Below, piece by piece: positions 1 to 11,304 of a DNA stretch of 64,000 nucleotides. Positions within the stretch are counted from its first letter, which is position 1. Each line of letters starts with the position of its first letter. The notes beneath the pieces were generated by a model. It saw nothing but the letters and a program-made list of their open reading frames with translations. It searched no databases and was not told the DNA's origin. The position numbers and the translations under genes were made by a program. The DNA is from Clitoria ternatea (taxonomy: Eukaryota; Streptophyta; Magnoliopsida; Fabales; Fabaceae): positions 122,156,501 through 122,220,500 of the forward strand of contig CM075669.1 of the NCBI GenBank assembly GCA_037962975.1, read 5' to 3'.

Positions 1-697
1 TTTTTAACCTCTGCTTCGTTGTTATGCTGTATAATCGTAATGGGTTTGCTTCGTTGTCTCTAAGTTTGTGTGTTTATTATTGAAGCTGAACTCTGTCTCT
101 GCTATTTTGACATTGCCTGTGACATTTTCATTGTTGTGGAGACGAGAAATGGCTGACAAGAATTGATATCTTTTTCATTGTTGCTATTTTGACATTGTTT
201 CTATTTTGACATTGCCTCTGAACTCTGTCTCTGTCTCTGCTGAAATGGCTGATGAGAATTTTATTGTTTGTGCACCAAAAAAATAAAAGAATTGATATCC
301 TTCAGAACAAAATATGTATTGAAATCAATTACCAAAAAAAAAGTACTGAAATAAAAACAGTAGCTGTAATGATCATACTGTTTTTGAGGTTGCAATATCT
401 ACAAAATTAGAATCATTTTAAGAAAAAATATTTTAAAGGGAAATTACTTAGATATACATCATAGCTGGTGTTTTAAGAAATTAAATTGAGGAAACATGGA
501 ATTTGTTATAAGAGTTTTCTATCACATATAGCATATACCCATACATACATAAAAAAATTATAGAAAGTTTGTATTAGGAGAAGTATGTACTTATCCTACT
601 TACGGTAGGTAGGAATTTTAAATTAATCTCGTAATAGCAACTTTAGTGGTAATTGTTTGATCTAAAAAGAGAGTTGTTTATAGAATCTTTATGGATA
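1..697. other. AT-rich sequence without a recognisable gene
   Basis: No coding similarity was recognised on either strand. The first 250 bases contain a loosely repeated phrase around 'ctctgtctctgct' and 'ttttgacattg', probably decayed repeat DNA. The copia fragment that follows suggests this is part of an older retrotransposon. Confidence 0.4.
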
Positions 698-932
698 TTA
701 AATTGAGGAAATATTTCATTATGTCTGCCAATTGGTCTTCCGTGTTATAATAATTTAGCTCAATAACACCATCATTGCATAAATCCCACAAAAAATAAAA
801 TCTTACATCAATGTGTTTACTCCTTCCATGTAGAACTAGATTTTTAGACAATGTAATGGTAGAAGCATTATCACAAAATATAATAGTTACTCCTTCATGG
901 AAGTAGTTTAGATGCTCTAAAATTCTTCTTAA
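698..932 (-). pseudogene. Ty1/copia RNase H C-terminal fragment
   Basis: The minus strand translates to a typical copia RNase H tail. An EGVTIIFCDN segment (the CDN motif that precedes the conserved Ser/Ile block) is followed by LSKNLVLHGRSKHIDVRF and then a DQLADIM block. In full copia polyproteins this lies at the very end of pol. No start codon or upstream reverse transcriptase is present, so it is a fragment rather than a gene. The frame is open across about 75 codons. The parent lineage cannot be fixed from so short a piece. Confidence 0.8.
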
Positions 933-1721
933 CTAAAAGTGACCCAAAAAAAAGTGACCCAAAAATAAAATGAATCAATATGGATTTTTGACCAACCCAA
1001 CCCGGGCCACCATGTTTAAAAAATAAAAATCCAATACCAAACAAAACTTGAAAAATGTCATAATCCAACACCATATCCATAATTCATAAAATAAAAGTTC
1101 AACCCTCATGTCTCAAATTCCATAATCCATCATCCAACACCATAGTTCTACTTGAAAATACCACAATTATATAATGTTATTTCTGTTGCTATTTTTTCTC
1201 TCATATAATGTTATTTGTTTACGTTTGTATGTATATGGTTGTCAATGTTGCAAACTCGTAGGCTCATACTAGCTAACTGGTATGAGGATGTGCATGAGTG
1301 AACCGTAGTTCCCCGTTTGAGATTCGACACAAATGGTCATTAAATTAATTAATGTCATCGTTTGTGTTGAATCTTGAATTGTCCGTTTGGACAGTTTGGG
1401 ATGAACAATTATTTTTTATACGCCACTGTTAGTATATACAAGTTAGGAGTTATTTTAAACTTTGATAAACTTTCGGTAACTTGTATTTTGTGTTGTTCTC
1501 TGGGTGCATATTTGGTTGTGGTTGAATTTGATTTGACCACTCTCATTTTGTGTACTTAGAGACCAATGCGAAATGCTGCCGAAATTTCATCAAATTTTAA
1601 AATAAGTCCTAACCTGTATATATGAATGACGTATAAAAACAATTGTCATGCTGAATGGGTATAGGACCACCACCTTTGTATAAAAAGTGAGGTTGATCAT
1701 AGCACCTTGTAAACAGTTGGT
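933..1721. other. non-coding stretch upstream of CACTA transposase
   Basis: No protein similarity was seen. If the CACTA element to the right is oriented as its genes suggest, this may be its 5' leader or an insertion in it. No CACTA terminus and none of the AACCGTGAATA-type subterminal motifs found at the 3' end are present here, so the 5' end of that element is either outside the window or lost. Confidence 0.35.
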
Positions 1722-3460
1722 ATGGATCGGAGTTGGATAACTGCATCACGCCTAAGTCTGGAGTACGAGGGGGGAGTTGAATCATTTATAGAATTCGTAG
1801 CGAGGAATACAGTGGGGGTGAATGGAAAGTATTTTTGCCCTTGTGTTAAATGCTTCAACCTGCGTCGGGTAGACTTGGAAGAGGTGCGAGAACATCTACT
1901 GTGTAACGGTTTTCTACGTAGTTATACGCGTTGGATATGGCATGGTAAAGATGTGGTGGACTAAGGATGGCCTAAACTCGCGTATGGACTTAGAGTTGAT
2001 GGGTATACATCAGGATTTGCATCCACAATCAAAGGGCAAAAGAACATATTTGCCTCCAGCATGTCATACGTTATCCAGAAAAGAAAAGCAAAGTCTGTGT
2101 GAATCGTTACGAAGTGTGAAAGTTCCATCTGGTTATGGCTCCAACATCAAGTCTTGTGTTTCCATGAAAGATTTGAAGTTAGTTGGGTTGAAGTCTCACG
2201 ATTGTCACATGTTGATGCAGCAGTTTCTGCCTATCGCATTCGTGACATTCTTCCTAAAAATGTGAGAAATGTCATAACAAGGTTGTGTATGTTTTTCAAT
2301 TCCATATGTTGCAAGGTAATCGTGCCCGGCGAATTGGATGTGTTGGAACAGGAAGCATCATTTATATTATGTCAGCTTGAAATGTATTTCCCGCCCTCTT
2401 TTTTGACATAATGGTCCACTTAATCATTCATTTGGTAAGAGAGGTCCGTTGGTGTGGTCCAGTATTCTTACGGTGGATGTATCCCGTTGACCGATATATG
2501 AAGATATTGAAAGGGTATATGAAGAACCAACGTCGTCCCGAAGCTTCAATTGTGGAAAGATATATTGCAGAGGAAGCAATTGAGTTTTGCACTGAATACA
2601 TGTCACATGCTGCAAGCATTGGTATTCCAACGACTCGTCATGAAGGGAGATTGGATGGGAAAGGAATGATTGGAAAAAAAGTGAAGAGCATGCCACGTGC
2701 TGATGTCCTTCAGGCACACTTGTATATTTTAAACAACACGGACGACGTGCAACCGTATCTAGCCACACATAAGGAGCTAGTCAAGAAAACCAACCCTAAA
2801 ATGACTGAAAAGTGGTTGTTGAATGAACACAACAAGAGTTTCATGCAGTGGTTCCAAAAGACCGTCCTGAAAGATGCATCTGCATCCTCGACATTACATC
2901 GACTAGCACAGGGCCCGAACTTTGATGTCCTCACCTTTTGTGGGTATGACATAAACAACTATTCGTTTTATACAAGGACACAGAATGAAAAGAGTACAAA
3001 TCAAAACAGTGGAGTGATGGTTGTGGCTCAGGCAATGCATTTCTTAACTGCAAAGGACAACAACCCTGTGATGGCCGAGTCATGCTACTTTGGTGTGATT
3101 GAAGATATATAGGAAGTTGATTACGATCCCTTCACCGTTCCTGTGGTTGACAATAAGAACGGTGTCACAACTGATGATTTAGGAGTTACGTTGGTGGACC
3201 TCAACAAGATAGGGCATAAGGACGAACCATTCATAATGGCAACGCAGGTGAAGCAAGTTTTTTATGTGGCTGACCCAGCTGACAAACGGTGGTCAATTGT
3301 TATCCAAGGTAGACACATTGGAGACCCCAATCTTGATATTGTGGACATTCCATCAACTACAACACGTATTCCAATATCTATCATGGAACATGACATAGAT
3401 GATGTTGTTGCTAGTCGTCATGACCACCATGAGGGCTTGTGGGAAAATATTTCATCTTAA
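1722..3460 (+). pseudogene. TNP2-type CACTA transposase, internally deleted and frameshifted
   Basis: The first 80 codons match the transposase-associated N-terminal domain (MDRSW start, CPCVKC zinc-like motif, HLLCNGF, WHGK). Around 1955 the sequence jumps straight to KDGLNSRMDLELMGI, which in intact TNP2 proteins lies after the catalytic Transposase_21 domain. The roughly 400-600-residue DDE-type core is therefore missing. The DUF4218 region follows (YLPPACHTLSRKEK, LKLVGLKSHDCHMLMQQ, FPPSF, VHLIIHLVREV, LRWMYPVDRYMKILKGY, PEASIVERYIAEEAIEFC), then the DUF4216 tail (FYVADPADKRWSIV). One-base losses are apparent near 2241 and 2405, a TAG interrupts the frame at about 3110, and a few codons are missing just after it. 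It cannot encode an active transposase. Confidence 0.9.
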
Positions 3461-3574
3461 TAGGGTATTAATCTTGTTGGTGATTCATTGAATTACATGT
3501 TATATTAGTTATTCGTTGTTTTAAATGTTATATTAAATATTTGACAGTTTTTTTCCTTGTTTGGACAGATACTC

Positions 3575-6500
3575 ATGGCTGACCAGGATGGACGATCCAG
3601 GTCCGACTCACAGGCTAGTGGTTCCTCTGCTCGAAAGAGTAGAGGTGTTACCCGGATGCCAGACATCGCACGTAGGTGTCACCGGGGAGAGAGGGTAGTT
3701 GTTGAGATGGATGTCAACACCGGTAGATTCAGTGGACCGCATGCCACGAAGTTTAGTAGTTATCTGGGGGTTGTGGTACAGTCAAAGGTGTCCATCATTA
3801 TCCCCAACTGGGATAGTGTCGAGGAGGTGGTGAAGAACCAGCTATGGAGTGATGTTCTGGTAACTTAGATATTATTTAAGTTTTATTTTAGTGTATTATT
3901 TCATGTAACTCTTAATAAGGACTCCTTTATGGACTAACTCCTTTCATGTAGGATTCTTTTGACATACCATCTTCTGATATAGCGAGGAGGAAGGTCCTCG
4001 GTATCATGGCTGAGCGATGGAGGTCGTTCAAATCCATACTCACCACGAGGTATATTGAACTTTAAATTCTTAATCAACGCTTCACCAAATTGTACCAATC
4101 CTTAGTTTTAATGTACCTTTCATTGTAGGTATGTATTCGGGGACGACCAAGGAAATTTCCCTGGAGAGAAATATCCATTCATCGATCAGGAGACCTGGGA
4201 TGCTTTTGTTGCATCTAGACATTCTGCCGAGTTTCAGGTACATTGGTTTTTAGATGATTAAATTATGTATAATTTATATGGCTAACTGTGAATATTTATT
4301 TTCTTGTTGTAGGAGACCAGAAAGAAAGCCAAGGAGACTAGGAAGCTAAATGACTGCCCACACACACTGTCACGTGGGGGTTACCGTAGGTTGGAGGAGC
4401 GGCTGGCACAGGAGAGGCTGAGTCAGTGTCAGACTGACACTGGTATTGTGGATCCCCCTTCCCCACCTGCACGCCACGACAAATGGAAGCGGGCTAGGAT
4501 CAAGAAGAGTGGGGAATACACTTCCTCACAGGCTCAGGAGGTTACCTCACGGATAGTAAGTATTCCCCTTTATATCAGTGTCTGTTTTTCAGTTTACGTG
4601 AAGGAAGTGAATACTAACTTGTTTGGTTTCAGGATTCCTTGGTTGAGCAATCAACCCAAGGGTCTTTCGTAGCCCACGAACGGGAGGATATTTTGACTAC
4701 CGCCATCGGCAGGCCAGAGCACCCAGGAAGAGTGCGTGCTATTGGTCGAGGTGTAGGTAAGTGCTAAATAACTCTATGCTTTCATTTTGTTATCTGTTAA
4801 ACAATTATGGGCTAATCATTCACATTTCACAGGCCTCCGTGCCTATTACGGTGCTCCCGACCCTGCCCCATCCCTTGAGCAAATGGTGGAGCAGAAGGTG
4901 GCTGTTGTGAAGGCTGAGTACCAGGAGGAGATATCTAGGCTCCACCAGGAGATGGCCCGATTCAGGGAGGAGATGAAGGCCTCACTCAGCCACCACCAGG
5001 AGACTACTGCACCAGCTAGCGACCCACAGGTTAGATTCTTTATTTAATTTCCTCAATTTTATTATTTGTAATCACTTTATTTCATTGTTGAATAACTTCT
5101 GCTTGATGTGTAAATATGTAGGTACGGAAGGTTAGCACTAAGGGGTCGTGCACTACGGCTGACCCTGACGATGACGGGGTCGAGCCACCTGACACCCGCC
5201 AATGTGACCTGTTCATTGACGGGTCAGAGGAGCCAGTTGCCACTGGTATGGTGTACAACTTAGGCCCTGTGGTTCACCATCAGACATTACCTGATGGTAT
5301 GTCCAGGGTCTCGGTTGTGCTCGTCCTCGAGGAGGATGTTGCTGTGCCAGTGGCAACTCAGGAGGTGAAGACCGTCGGTCAGGCGGTGGGCCACTTTCTG
5401 ATGTGGCCCAACAGACTTCTGGTGATTGCCCCTGGACAGGTAAAAACCCTAAACACTAACTAGCTTTCTTTCCTTGTCAATTATGGTACAAAATGTAATG
5501 GTTGTCAATTGTTCAACAGGAACAGACATTGAAGAAGCCAGACCCGGCCAAGGATCCCATCCGGATGCTATGGCGCATCGGGTATGAGCAAGCAGACGAC
5601 ACTGTTCAGGTCCCATGGCAGCCACTAGTGTTCGGCCGTCCCAGTGATTTTCCAGTTTACGTTACAAATTCTGACATGTGTGACATTATTTCGGGGACGT
5701 CGATGCTGAACGGCTCCATCCTTCAGTTATGGGAGCTATAAGTATATCCTTGTTTTGTCTAATTTTTTCATTATACAAGTTATTTGTCGCTAACCATGTC
5801 TTAACTTGTTTAGGTTTCTGGCAAAACTCTGTGTGGACTTGGGTTTCCAAGGAACTTACGGTTTCTTAGAGCCCTCTCTCATACAGAGGCAAGGAAACAC
5901 CTCGCAGAACACCCAGACATACATCCAGAATTGGATGTTTGAGTCTGGGAAGCCTATATACATGGGCCCCTATCATAAAGGGTAATATTCTATTCCATAA
6001 TTATTGTCATGAATTTTTGCATTTTGAAGTCTCACTTATCACTGGTAACTGCAGGGCTCACTGGACGCTTCTGGTGATCTGTCCGAAGGACTATCTTGCT
6101 CTGTACTTTGATAGTTTGCATCAGACAGCTCCACAAGACCTGAAAGATATAGTAGACCAGTAAGTTCATCCCTAAAAAATAACCACAAATTCGATTACAT
6201 CATTTTTAGAACTATATAATTCTAACTTATATTGTGTTTTGTTTGACGTAGGGCGGTGGTTGGATACAATCTACTGATTGGAAACAAGCCCAAAGGAAAA
6301 ACAGTTGTATGGGTGTACCCAAAAGTAAGTCAATCGTATTCATTCAAATCTTTAGTACATATTTTTTAAGTTGCGAATTCACTTATTCTATACTATATGT
6401 CCATTGTAGTCTTACAGGCAGAAGGGTACCTACGAGTGTGGCTATTTCGTCATGCACACTATGCTGACCATTGTCCAACATCATTTAGTAGATGAATGGA

Positions 6501-6694
6501 CAGATGTAAGTCTCATCATTTGGACTACTTTTCTACCAATTTCATCAATTTCATGTAATAAATAAAGCTTTTGTTCTAATTGTTTTGTGCATTGTTTGCA
6601 GTACTTTAATGACCGGTCATTTTTCCCAAAGGAACTTGTAGATGATGTTAGAAGGCAATGGGCCTCACACTTCATTGAAGTTAGGCAAAGCTAG
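3575..6694 (+). CDS. TNPA-type transposase fused to Ulp1-like cysteine protease (CACTA second gene, 13 exons, one break)
   Basis: Exons read by eye with GT-AG borders: 3575-3859, 3952-4049, 4129-4237, 4313-4555, 4633-4756, 4833-5029, 5122-5439, 5520-5741, 5814-5981, 6055-6159, 6252-6324, 6410-6505, 6602-6694, about 710 codons. Exons 1-5 encode a plant Ptta/En/Spm transposase domain (MAERWRSFKSILTTRYVFG, SRGGYRRLEERL, TSSQAQEVTSRI). Exon 6 encodes a charged coiled coil. Exon 7 resembles the domain called DUF8039 in plant transposon proteins. Exons 9-13 form a C48/Ulp1 protease domain with AHWTLLVI (His), ALYFDSL (Asp) and RQKGTYECGYFVM (Gln and Cys), so the catalytic set looks complete. Phases agree across all exons except 8/9, where an in-frame TAA sits at the donor (5739-5741). 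It could be a recent lesion or a mis-read splice site. Element-encoded rather than a host SUMO protease, from its position between transposase and CACTA terminus. Confidence 0.75.
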
Positions 6695-6947
6695 ATATAG
6701 GATCTTTATTCTTTTATATATGTATCTAGTAGGATTTAGGGTTTACTTTTATTAGATTACATTCAACTTAATTGTATATACTTTCATTTTTTAGGTTGTT
6801 ATGAATTGATATAGAAAATAAATTGTTATATATATACATACCATTCTTTTGATATACTGTTGCTGTGGCATACTGTATACTGTACTGGTTGTCTGAATGC
6901 AGGGTTGGGAAACGATAAAACAGAATCCATATTAAAAAAAAACCTCA

Positions 6948-7459
6948 GTATTTATTCACGGTTATGGCAACAACCGTGAATATAGACTATATTTATCCAC
7001 GGTTACTACCATAACCGTGGATATAGATATATTTTATCCACGGTTGTCCATCATAACCGTGAATATAAGTATTAAAAGGTTTCAGTACAAACTACTTATA
7101 TTCACGGTTATGATGGACAACCGTGGATATAGATACATTTTATTCACGGTTGTTCTTCATAACCGTGAATATAGGTAGTTTGTAACTGAAACCTTTTAAC
7201 ACTTATATTCACGGTTATGATGAACAACCGTGAATATAGGTGGATATAACTGACACCTTTCAGTTCTTATATTCACGGTTATCGAGCATAACCGTGAATA
7301 TAAATAGTAAGTTATATTCACAGTTGTTCTTAACCGTGGTTAGATGTGATTTATTACCACGGTTGTTAACCGTGGTTAAAGACCATCCTCTACTACCACG
7401 GATGCAATAACCACGGTTCTTTAACCGTGAATAAAGGCCTTTTTTAACCGTGATTATAT
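6948..7459. repeat. CACTA-1 subterminal inverted motif array (AACCGTGAATA type)
   Basis: About twenty copies of TATTCACGGTT and its complement AACCGTGAATA (variants AACCGTGGATA, AACCGTGGTTA) alternate in both orientations at roughly 20-40-bp spacing. Adjacent copies can fold into hairpins. Arrays of this kind near CACTA ends are known binding sites for TNPA-type proteins in En/Spm, so these are probably the sites read by this family's TNPA-Ulp1 protein. Confidence 0.85.
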
Positions 7460-7477
7460 CCATTTTTTCCACTAGTG
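7460..7477 (-). repeat. CACTA-1 right terminal inverted repeat
   Basis: The outer 18 bases read, on the minus strand, CACTAGTGGAAAAAATGG. The same CACTAGT(G/A)-(G)AAAA form ends both other CACTA elements in this window. The following TAT is the expected 3-bp target duplication, but its partner is not visible. Confidence 0.85.
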
Positions 7478-8128
7478 TATGGAGTAAAGCACAAGGTAAC
7501 CTCTCCATATCACCCTCAAGCCAATGGCCAAGTAGAAGTGTCCAACAAAGAGATCAAGAGGATACTATAAAAGACAATTGGCCACAACAGGAAAGATTGG
7601 TCTTTGAAGCTCGATGACACTTTATGGGCATATAGAACAGCCTACAAAGCACTAACTGGATTTTCACCTTACCAGTTGGTGTATGGAAAAAATTGTCATC
7701 TTCCTGTAGAGCTTGAGCACAAGGCATTCTGGGCAATGAAAATACTAAACTATAACCCAAAAGCATCAGCTCAAGAAAGAAAAATTCAGATGCACAAATT
7801 GGAAGAATGAAGGTTGGAAGCCTATGAATCTTCAAGAATTTATAAGGAAAAGATGAAGGCTTACCATGACAAGCACATTGTGAAAAAGAATTTTTATCTA
7901 GGACAATTTTTGCTCCTATTTAATTCAAGGATAAAATTGTTCCCAGGAAAACTAAAATCCAAATGGTCAGGACCATTCATTGTGAGAGAAGTAAGGTCAT
8001 ATGGGGCTATTGAATTGTAAGACCCTAAATTTGAAAGAACCTGGGTGGTGAATGGTCAAAGACTCAAACCTTACCTAGGAGGAGAGGTGAAGAAGGTAAC
8101 CACCATCATTCAATTGAAGGATCCATGA
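7478..8128 (+). pseudogene. Athila-type Ty3/gypsy integrase, C-terminal part
   Basis: The frame begins immediately after the CACTA end with YGVKHKVTSPYHPQANGQ. VEVSNKEIKRIL gives the catalytic Glu region, and DWSLKLDDTLWAYRTAYK, YQLVYGKNCHLPVELEHKA and LFPGKLKSKWSGPFIV follow. The catalytic Asp residues would lie left of the CACTA insertion and are not in the window. In-frame stops occur near 7569, 7808 and 8018. The downstream 'gtcgagctaatgacgttaaacaagcgctt' phrase is the usual spacer between pol and the env-like gene of Athila elements. Confidence 0.9.
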
Positions 8129-8352
8129 TCAAACAAGCAGGCGTCGAGCTAATGACGTTAAACAAGCGCTTTTGGGAGGCAACCCAATCTTTTATGTTTT
8201 ACTTTCATCCTGTTGTTTTTATTTTTAATAAACTTTCTCTGATGATTGAAGTTTTCTTTTGATTGAAGTTTTCTTTCATTCCTCAGGACAACTCATTACT
8301 ATCATCTCCCATCATCCAAATGCCAAAGTACCAAGATTCAAAGAAGTACAAG
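8129..8352 (+). other. Athila pol-env spacer
   Basis: Non-coding. It begins with the conserved Athila phrase that ends in GGGAGGCAACCC, which also occurs at 52270-52285 in the second Athila-like element. No other signal was recognised. Confidence 0.6.
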
Positions 8353-8910
8353 TTCACGCTCAAGCGTAATTTGCCATGCTCAAAGATAAGGACGTTATCA
8401 TACTCAAGTGTGGTAACACTCGCTTAAGCGAGCAATGAAAATTTTAGTTCTGTTTTGAATTCTCTCAAGCGAATAGTTTTAAAGCTTGAGTAAGGAAGGA
8501 AATTAAAACATCAGGGTGTTCACGCTCAAGCGAGATCCATCACGCTCAAGCGAGCCAAGGTAAGTCATACACTGTCCAATCCATGCTTAAGCGCAAGGAT
8601 CAAGCTTGAAGCGTGGCAACACTACCAAAGGAGTACCCCAAATCTCAAGTCCGATCACGCTTAAGCGTGGCCTCTTACGCTTAAGCGAGAAGGTCTTTCA
8701 AAACAACAATGCTGCCACGCTTAAAGCAATGAAACCTGCACTTAAGCGAGGAAACAAATATTGCATCAGGGTCTAATTCACACACACACGTTCAAGCATC
8801 ATTTTCCCACGCTCAAGCGTGAAATGATTTTCATAGCCTACGCTCAAGCGAATCTGAAGTTGACCATTGAGAACGACCACGCTTAAGCGTGATATACTCA
8901 CGCTCGAGCA
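8353..8910. repeat. array of CACGCTTAAGCG-type self-complementary motifs upstream of the env-like gene
   Basis: Roughly two dozen copies of CACGCTYAAGCG and its complement occur at irregular 15-40-bp spacing in otherwise AT-rich DNA. Many contain the perfect palindrome CGCTTAAGCG or the near form CGCTCAAGCG. The array lies between the Athila integrase and the env-like gene. Unlike a tandem satellite, the sequence between motifs is not conserved. Confidence 0.85.
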
Positions 8911-9528
8911 TGAGGTTTTAAAACTGCTCCTGATACTATGAAATGCAGCATTTGAAATTCTCAACTCCTTAACTACCATTTATTACCTCTGTCTCTCAAG
9001 TTTTGTAACTGACCATCCCACTTTCACTACTTATCCCCTTCCCTCCTGCATCATAATTTACACCAAGCATTCTTACTGCATTTTATTTACAATTCACTAA
9101 GGATCATTGTATTTTCTCTTCTCTGCATCAACTTCAGATTCTTCAAGGTAATCACTAAACTTTTCTCTTTTAATTTTCAAAATACTGTTACCTTGCTAGG
9201 GAGAAATGATAAGCTCTTTTAGGAATACATGTGTTGAAGTCTTGAAAAATACTTTATACTGTATATCAACCATGATGTGAAAAAATGTACCATTCTTGAC
9301 TATTTTCTGGGTTGTTTTAAAAAAGGGATTGGTGCTATTATTTGTCAAACCCTTTATGGTGCATGTTAATTGTTTGACAAAAGTCTTGAAAAAACTTACC
9401 TTACATATTGGTTATGATCTCCGTTATACATAAGAAGCAATTGTATTCATATGATCTACAATTTTGTTACAGGATACTACACTTATGATTTGTGCCATCA
9501 TTGTATTGAATTTTTATCTTTTACACAA
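8911..9528 (+). promoter_or_regulatory. putative leader of the Athila env-like gene
   Basis: Directly after the motif array stands TTTTAAAACTG (8916-8926), a word that also follows the array in the second Athila-like element. A pyrimidine-rich, UTR-like stretch leads to a good 5' splice site, CAAG|GTAATC at 9147/9148. The env-like start codon lies 380 bases further on, preceded by a T-rich tract. No AG remains at the expected acceptor, so the proposed 5' UTR intron is inferred mainly from the other copy. Confidence 0.4.
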
Positions 9529-10497
9529 ATGGCCAGAACCAAGCAAGTTGCACCAAGTTCCCCTTCAACCACTTCCCCACCTAGGAGTTTGAGAAGAAAT
9601 AAGGGAAAGAGGCCACAAACCGCTGACCAAGACAATGCCCTAAAATTCAAGAACAAGGATAAGAGTAGGCGCTATGAGGATATTTCCAACTAGACGTTCA
9701 TACCAGAATGAAAGGTAGACTTGGCATTGGGAGAATGTGACGCTTTCTTATAGGTCATAAGAAGAAGGAATTGGCTTAAGATCTGTTATCCCAAGGATAA
9801 ATATGATTCTAAAATTGTCCGGGAATTTTATGCCAATGCTTGGCCCAAGGAAGAGGCAGGAGATAGAAGGACCTATGTAAGAGGACATGTGCTTTCATAT
9901 AGCAGAGAAGCTATCAAGACCTACTTAGGTAATCTCATGGAACTGATGGAAGGAGAGACCTGTCAATATGGAGAGATGAGGCTTCAGAATCAAGAAATCC
10001 TTGCCCAAGATATGGAGGCAGCCATATGCATCCCAGGTCACCACTTCCAAATTGGCCAAGGGGGACAACCAATGTGTATCCTGAGAAAGGATATGACTAC
10101 CCTCTCACAAGTTTGGACCTCCCTCTTGTTTGCCAATGTGGCCCCAAATGCTCACATTTTTTATCCAAACTATGCCAGGTGTTATCTGTTGTATTGTATT
10201 TTGTAGGAAGATATCACCATTGATTTGGCACAAATTATCTCAGATGAAATCCACAAATTTGCCACAGCAGATCAAAAATACTCTCAGGTAGGCCAAAAGG
10301 TTAAGGGAAGTTTAGGATTTCCCGCTTTTATCACTGACTTCTGTGAAATGCAGGGAATTATGGTCCAGGATGTGAAGCCTGTTGGGCCACCTATAGATAG
10401 GCGCTTCATAGAAAGATACTGCACCAGCAACACTAGGCCTGCCCAAGAGCCCCAACAAGAACCTCAAGAAGCACAACAACAAGAGGGGGTGAATTGA
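9529..10497 (+). pseudogene. Athila env-like protein, degenerate
   Basis: The protein starts MARTKQVAPSSPSTTSPPRS, basic and Ser/Pro-rich as usual for this gene. A region resembling the plant 'putative transposon protein' domain follows (RRRNWLKICYP, IVREFYANAWPKEE, YVRGHVLSYSREAIKTYLG), then a segment around VKGSLGFPAFITDFCEMQG and a Gln-rich tail. Stops interrupt the frame near 9693, 9708, 9752 and 10206. The function of these genes is unknown; they are called env-like only because they occupy the position of a retroviral envelope gene. No signal peptide or membrane segment is evident. Confidence 0.75.
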
Positions 10498-10513
10498 GTA
10501 TTAAAAAATTTTC
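10480..10513 (+). repeat. 34-bp duplicate of Sirevirus LTR sequence at the env-like gene end
   Basis: These 34 bases are identical to 10598-10631 inside the left LTR of the adjacent Sirevirus. They supply the last codons and the TGA stop of the Athila env-like frame and mark the switch from Athila sequence to an unrelated repeat. A scrap of an earlier Sirevirus copy or a template-switch repair event would explain it. Confidence 0.8.
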
Positions 10514-11293
10514 GTTTATGATATGATTATGATGTGATTATGGAAGGATCCTTCAGAGTTAAGAATCTGAGTTGTTAACCAAGTGGCCTTAATTACTCAA
10601 GAGGGGGTGAATTGAGTATTAAAAAATTTTCTTGGAATGCTTTTGAAATTGATTCTTTTAATAATTATGCTTAAAGAAGATAACAAGCAATATTAGAAAA
10701 TAAATAATTCAAGTGAATTCTAACAATTTAGTTATAAACAAAATAATTGAGTAAGCAATTTATATGAGCAAATATAAAAGAGTGAAGGGATAGGGAGATT
10801 TACAAACCGATATAATGAGTTCCACCACACTGGTGTACGTCTCGCCTTCAAGTAACCCACTTGAAGGATTCCACTATTGAGAATTTTAAGATACACGCTT
10901 TGAGAAATTACAGTCTCTTAGTGTCCCACACTCAAAAACTTAATCCTCACAAGCAAAAGGGCAACCCACCCAATCTCACAATCTCTCAATTACAAGGTTG
11001 AAACCCAACCCAAAAAATCTCTCAGAATTTGTGAATCTGATTTTACAAGTGTGACTCTCTTAATATAGTGGATATACAAATTTTAATCTTTTGAAAAATA
11101 TTTTTCTTCTCTTAGAAAAAGGATATGCAAATTTAGCACTCAAGAAAATATTTTTCACACAATATAACTCTCAAAATAATAATTGCAAAGAAAAGAGAAT
11201 TAGAGAGTAAGTAACTTAGAGAGAATAAGAGAGTAAGAAAGAAGCAATGAATTTTTCATTGCTGCAAGGTATGCTTCTGCCTTCCATCTCTTC

Positions 11294-11304
11294 TCTATTT
11301 ATAG
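11294..11304 (-). promoter_or_regulatory. Sirevirus LTR TATA box
   Basis: The minus strand reads CCTATAAATAG, a canonical plant TATA box, about 230 bases downstream (element orientation) of the GAATCGATTC array. The equivalent TATAAAT in the other LTR is at 18381-18387. Confidence 0.7.

Larger units (their letters stand above)
1722..7477 (+). mobile_element. CACTA (En/Spm) transposon, 3' part, with transposase and TNPA-Ulp1 genes (CACTA-1)
   Basis: The element contains, in order, a TNP2-type transposase relic, a multi-exon TNPA/Ulp1 gene, a 0.5-kb field of inverted AACCGTG motifs and a terminus ending in CACTAGTG (the reverse complement begins CACTAGTGGAAAAAATGG). The flanking bases after the terminus are TAT, followed directly by the reading frame of an Athila-type integrase, so the element inserted into a gypsy element. 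The left terminus was not found; the left coordinate is simply the transposase start. Two-gene autonomous CACTA elements usually have this layout, but this transposase is dead. Confidence 0.85.

Noticed and set aside
2424..2958. Minus-strand reading frames opposite the transposase
   Set aside because: The plus strand encodes DUF4218/DUF4216 in the same interval; the antisense frames show no domain.
6055..6694. Ulp1-like protease exons as a host SUMO protease gene
   Set aside because: The exons continue in phase from TNPA-type exons and end just before CACTA subterminal repeats; no separate start or promoter is evident.
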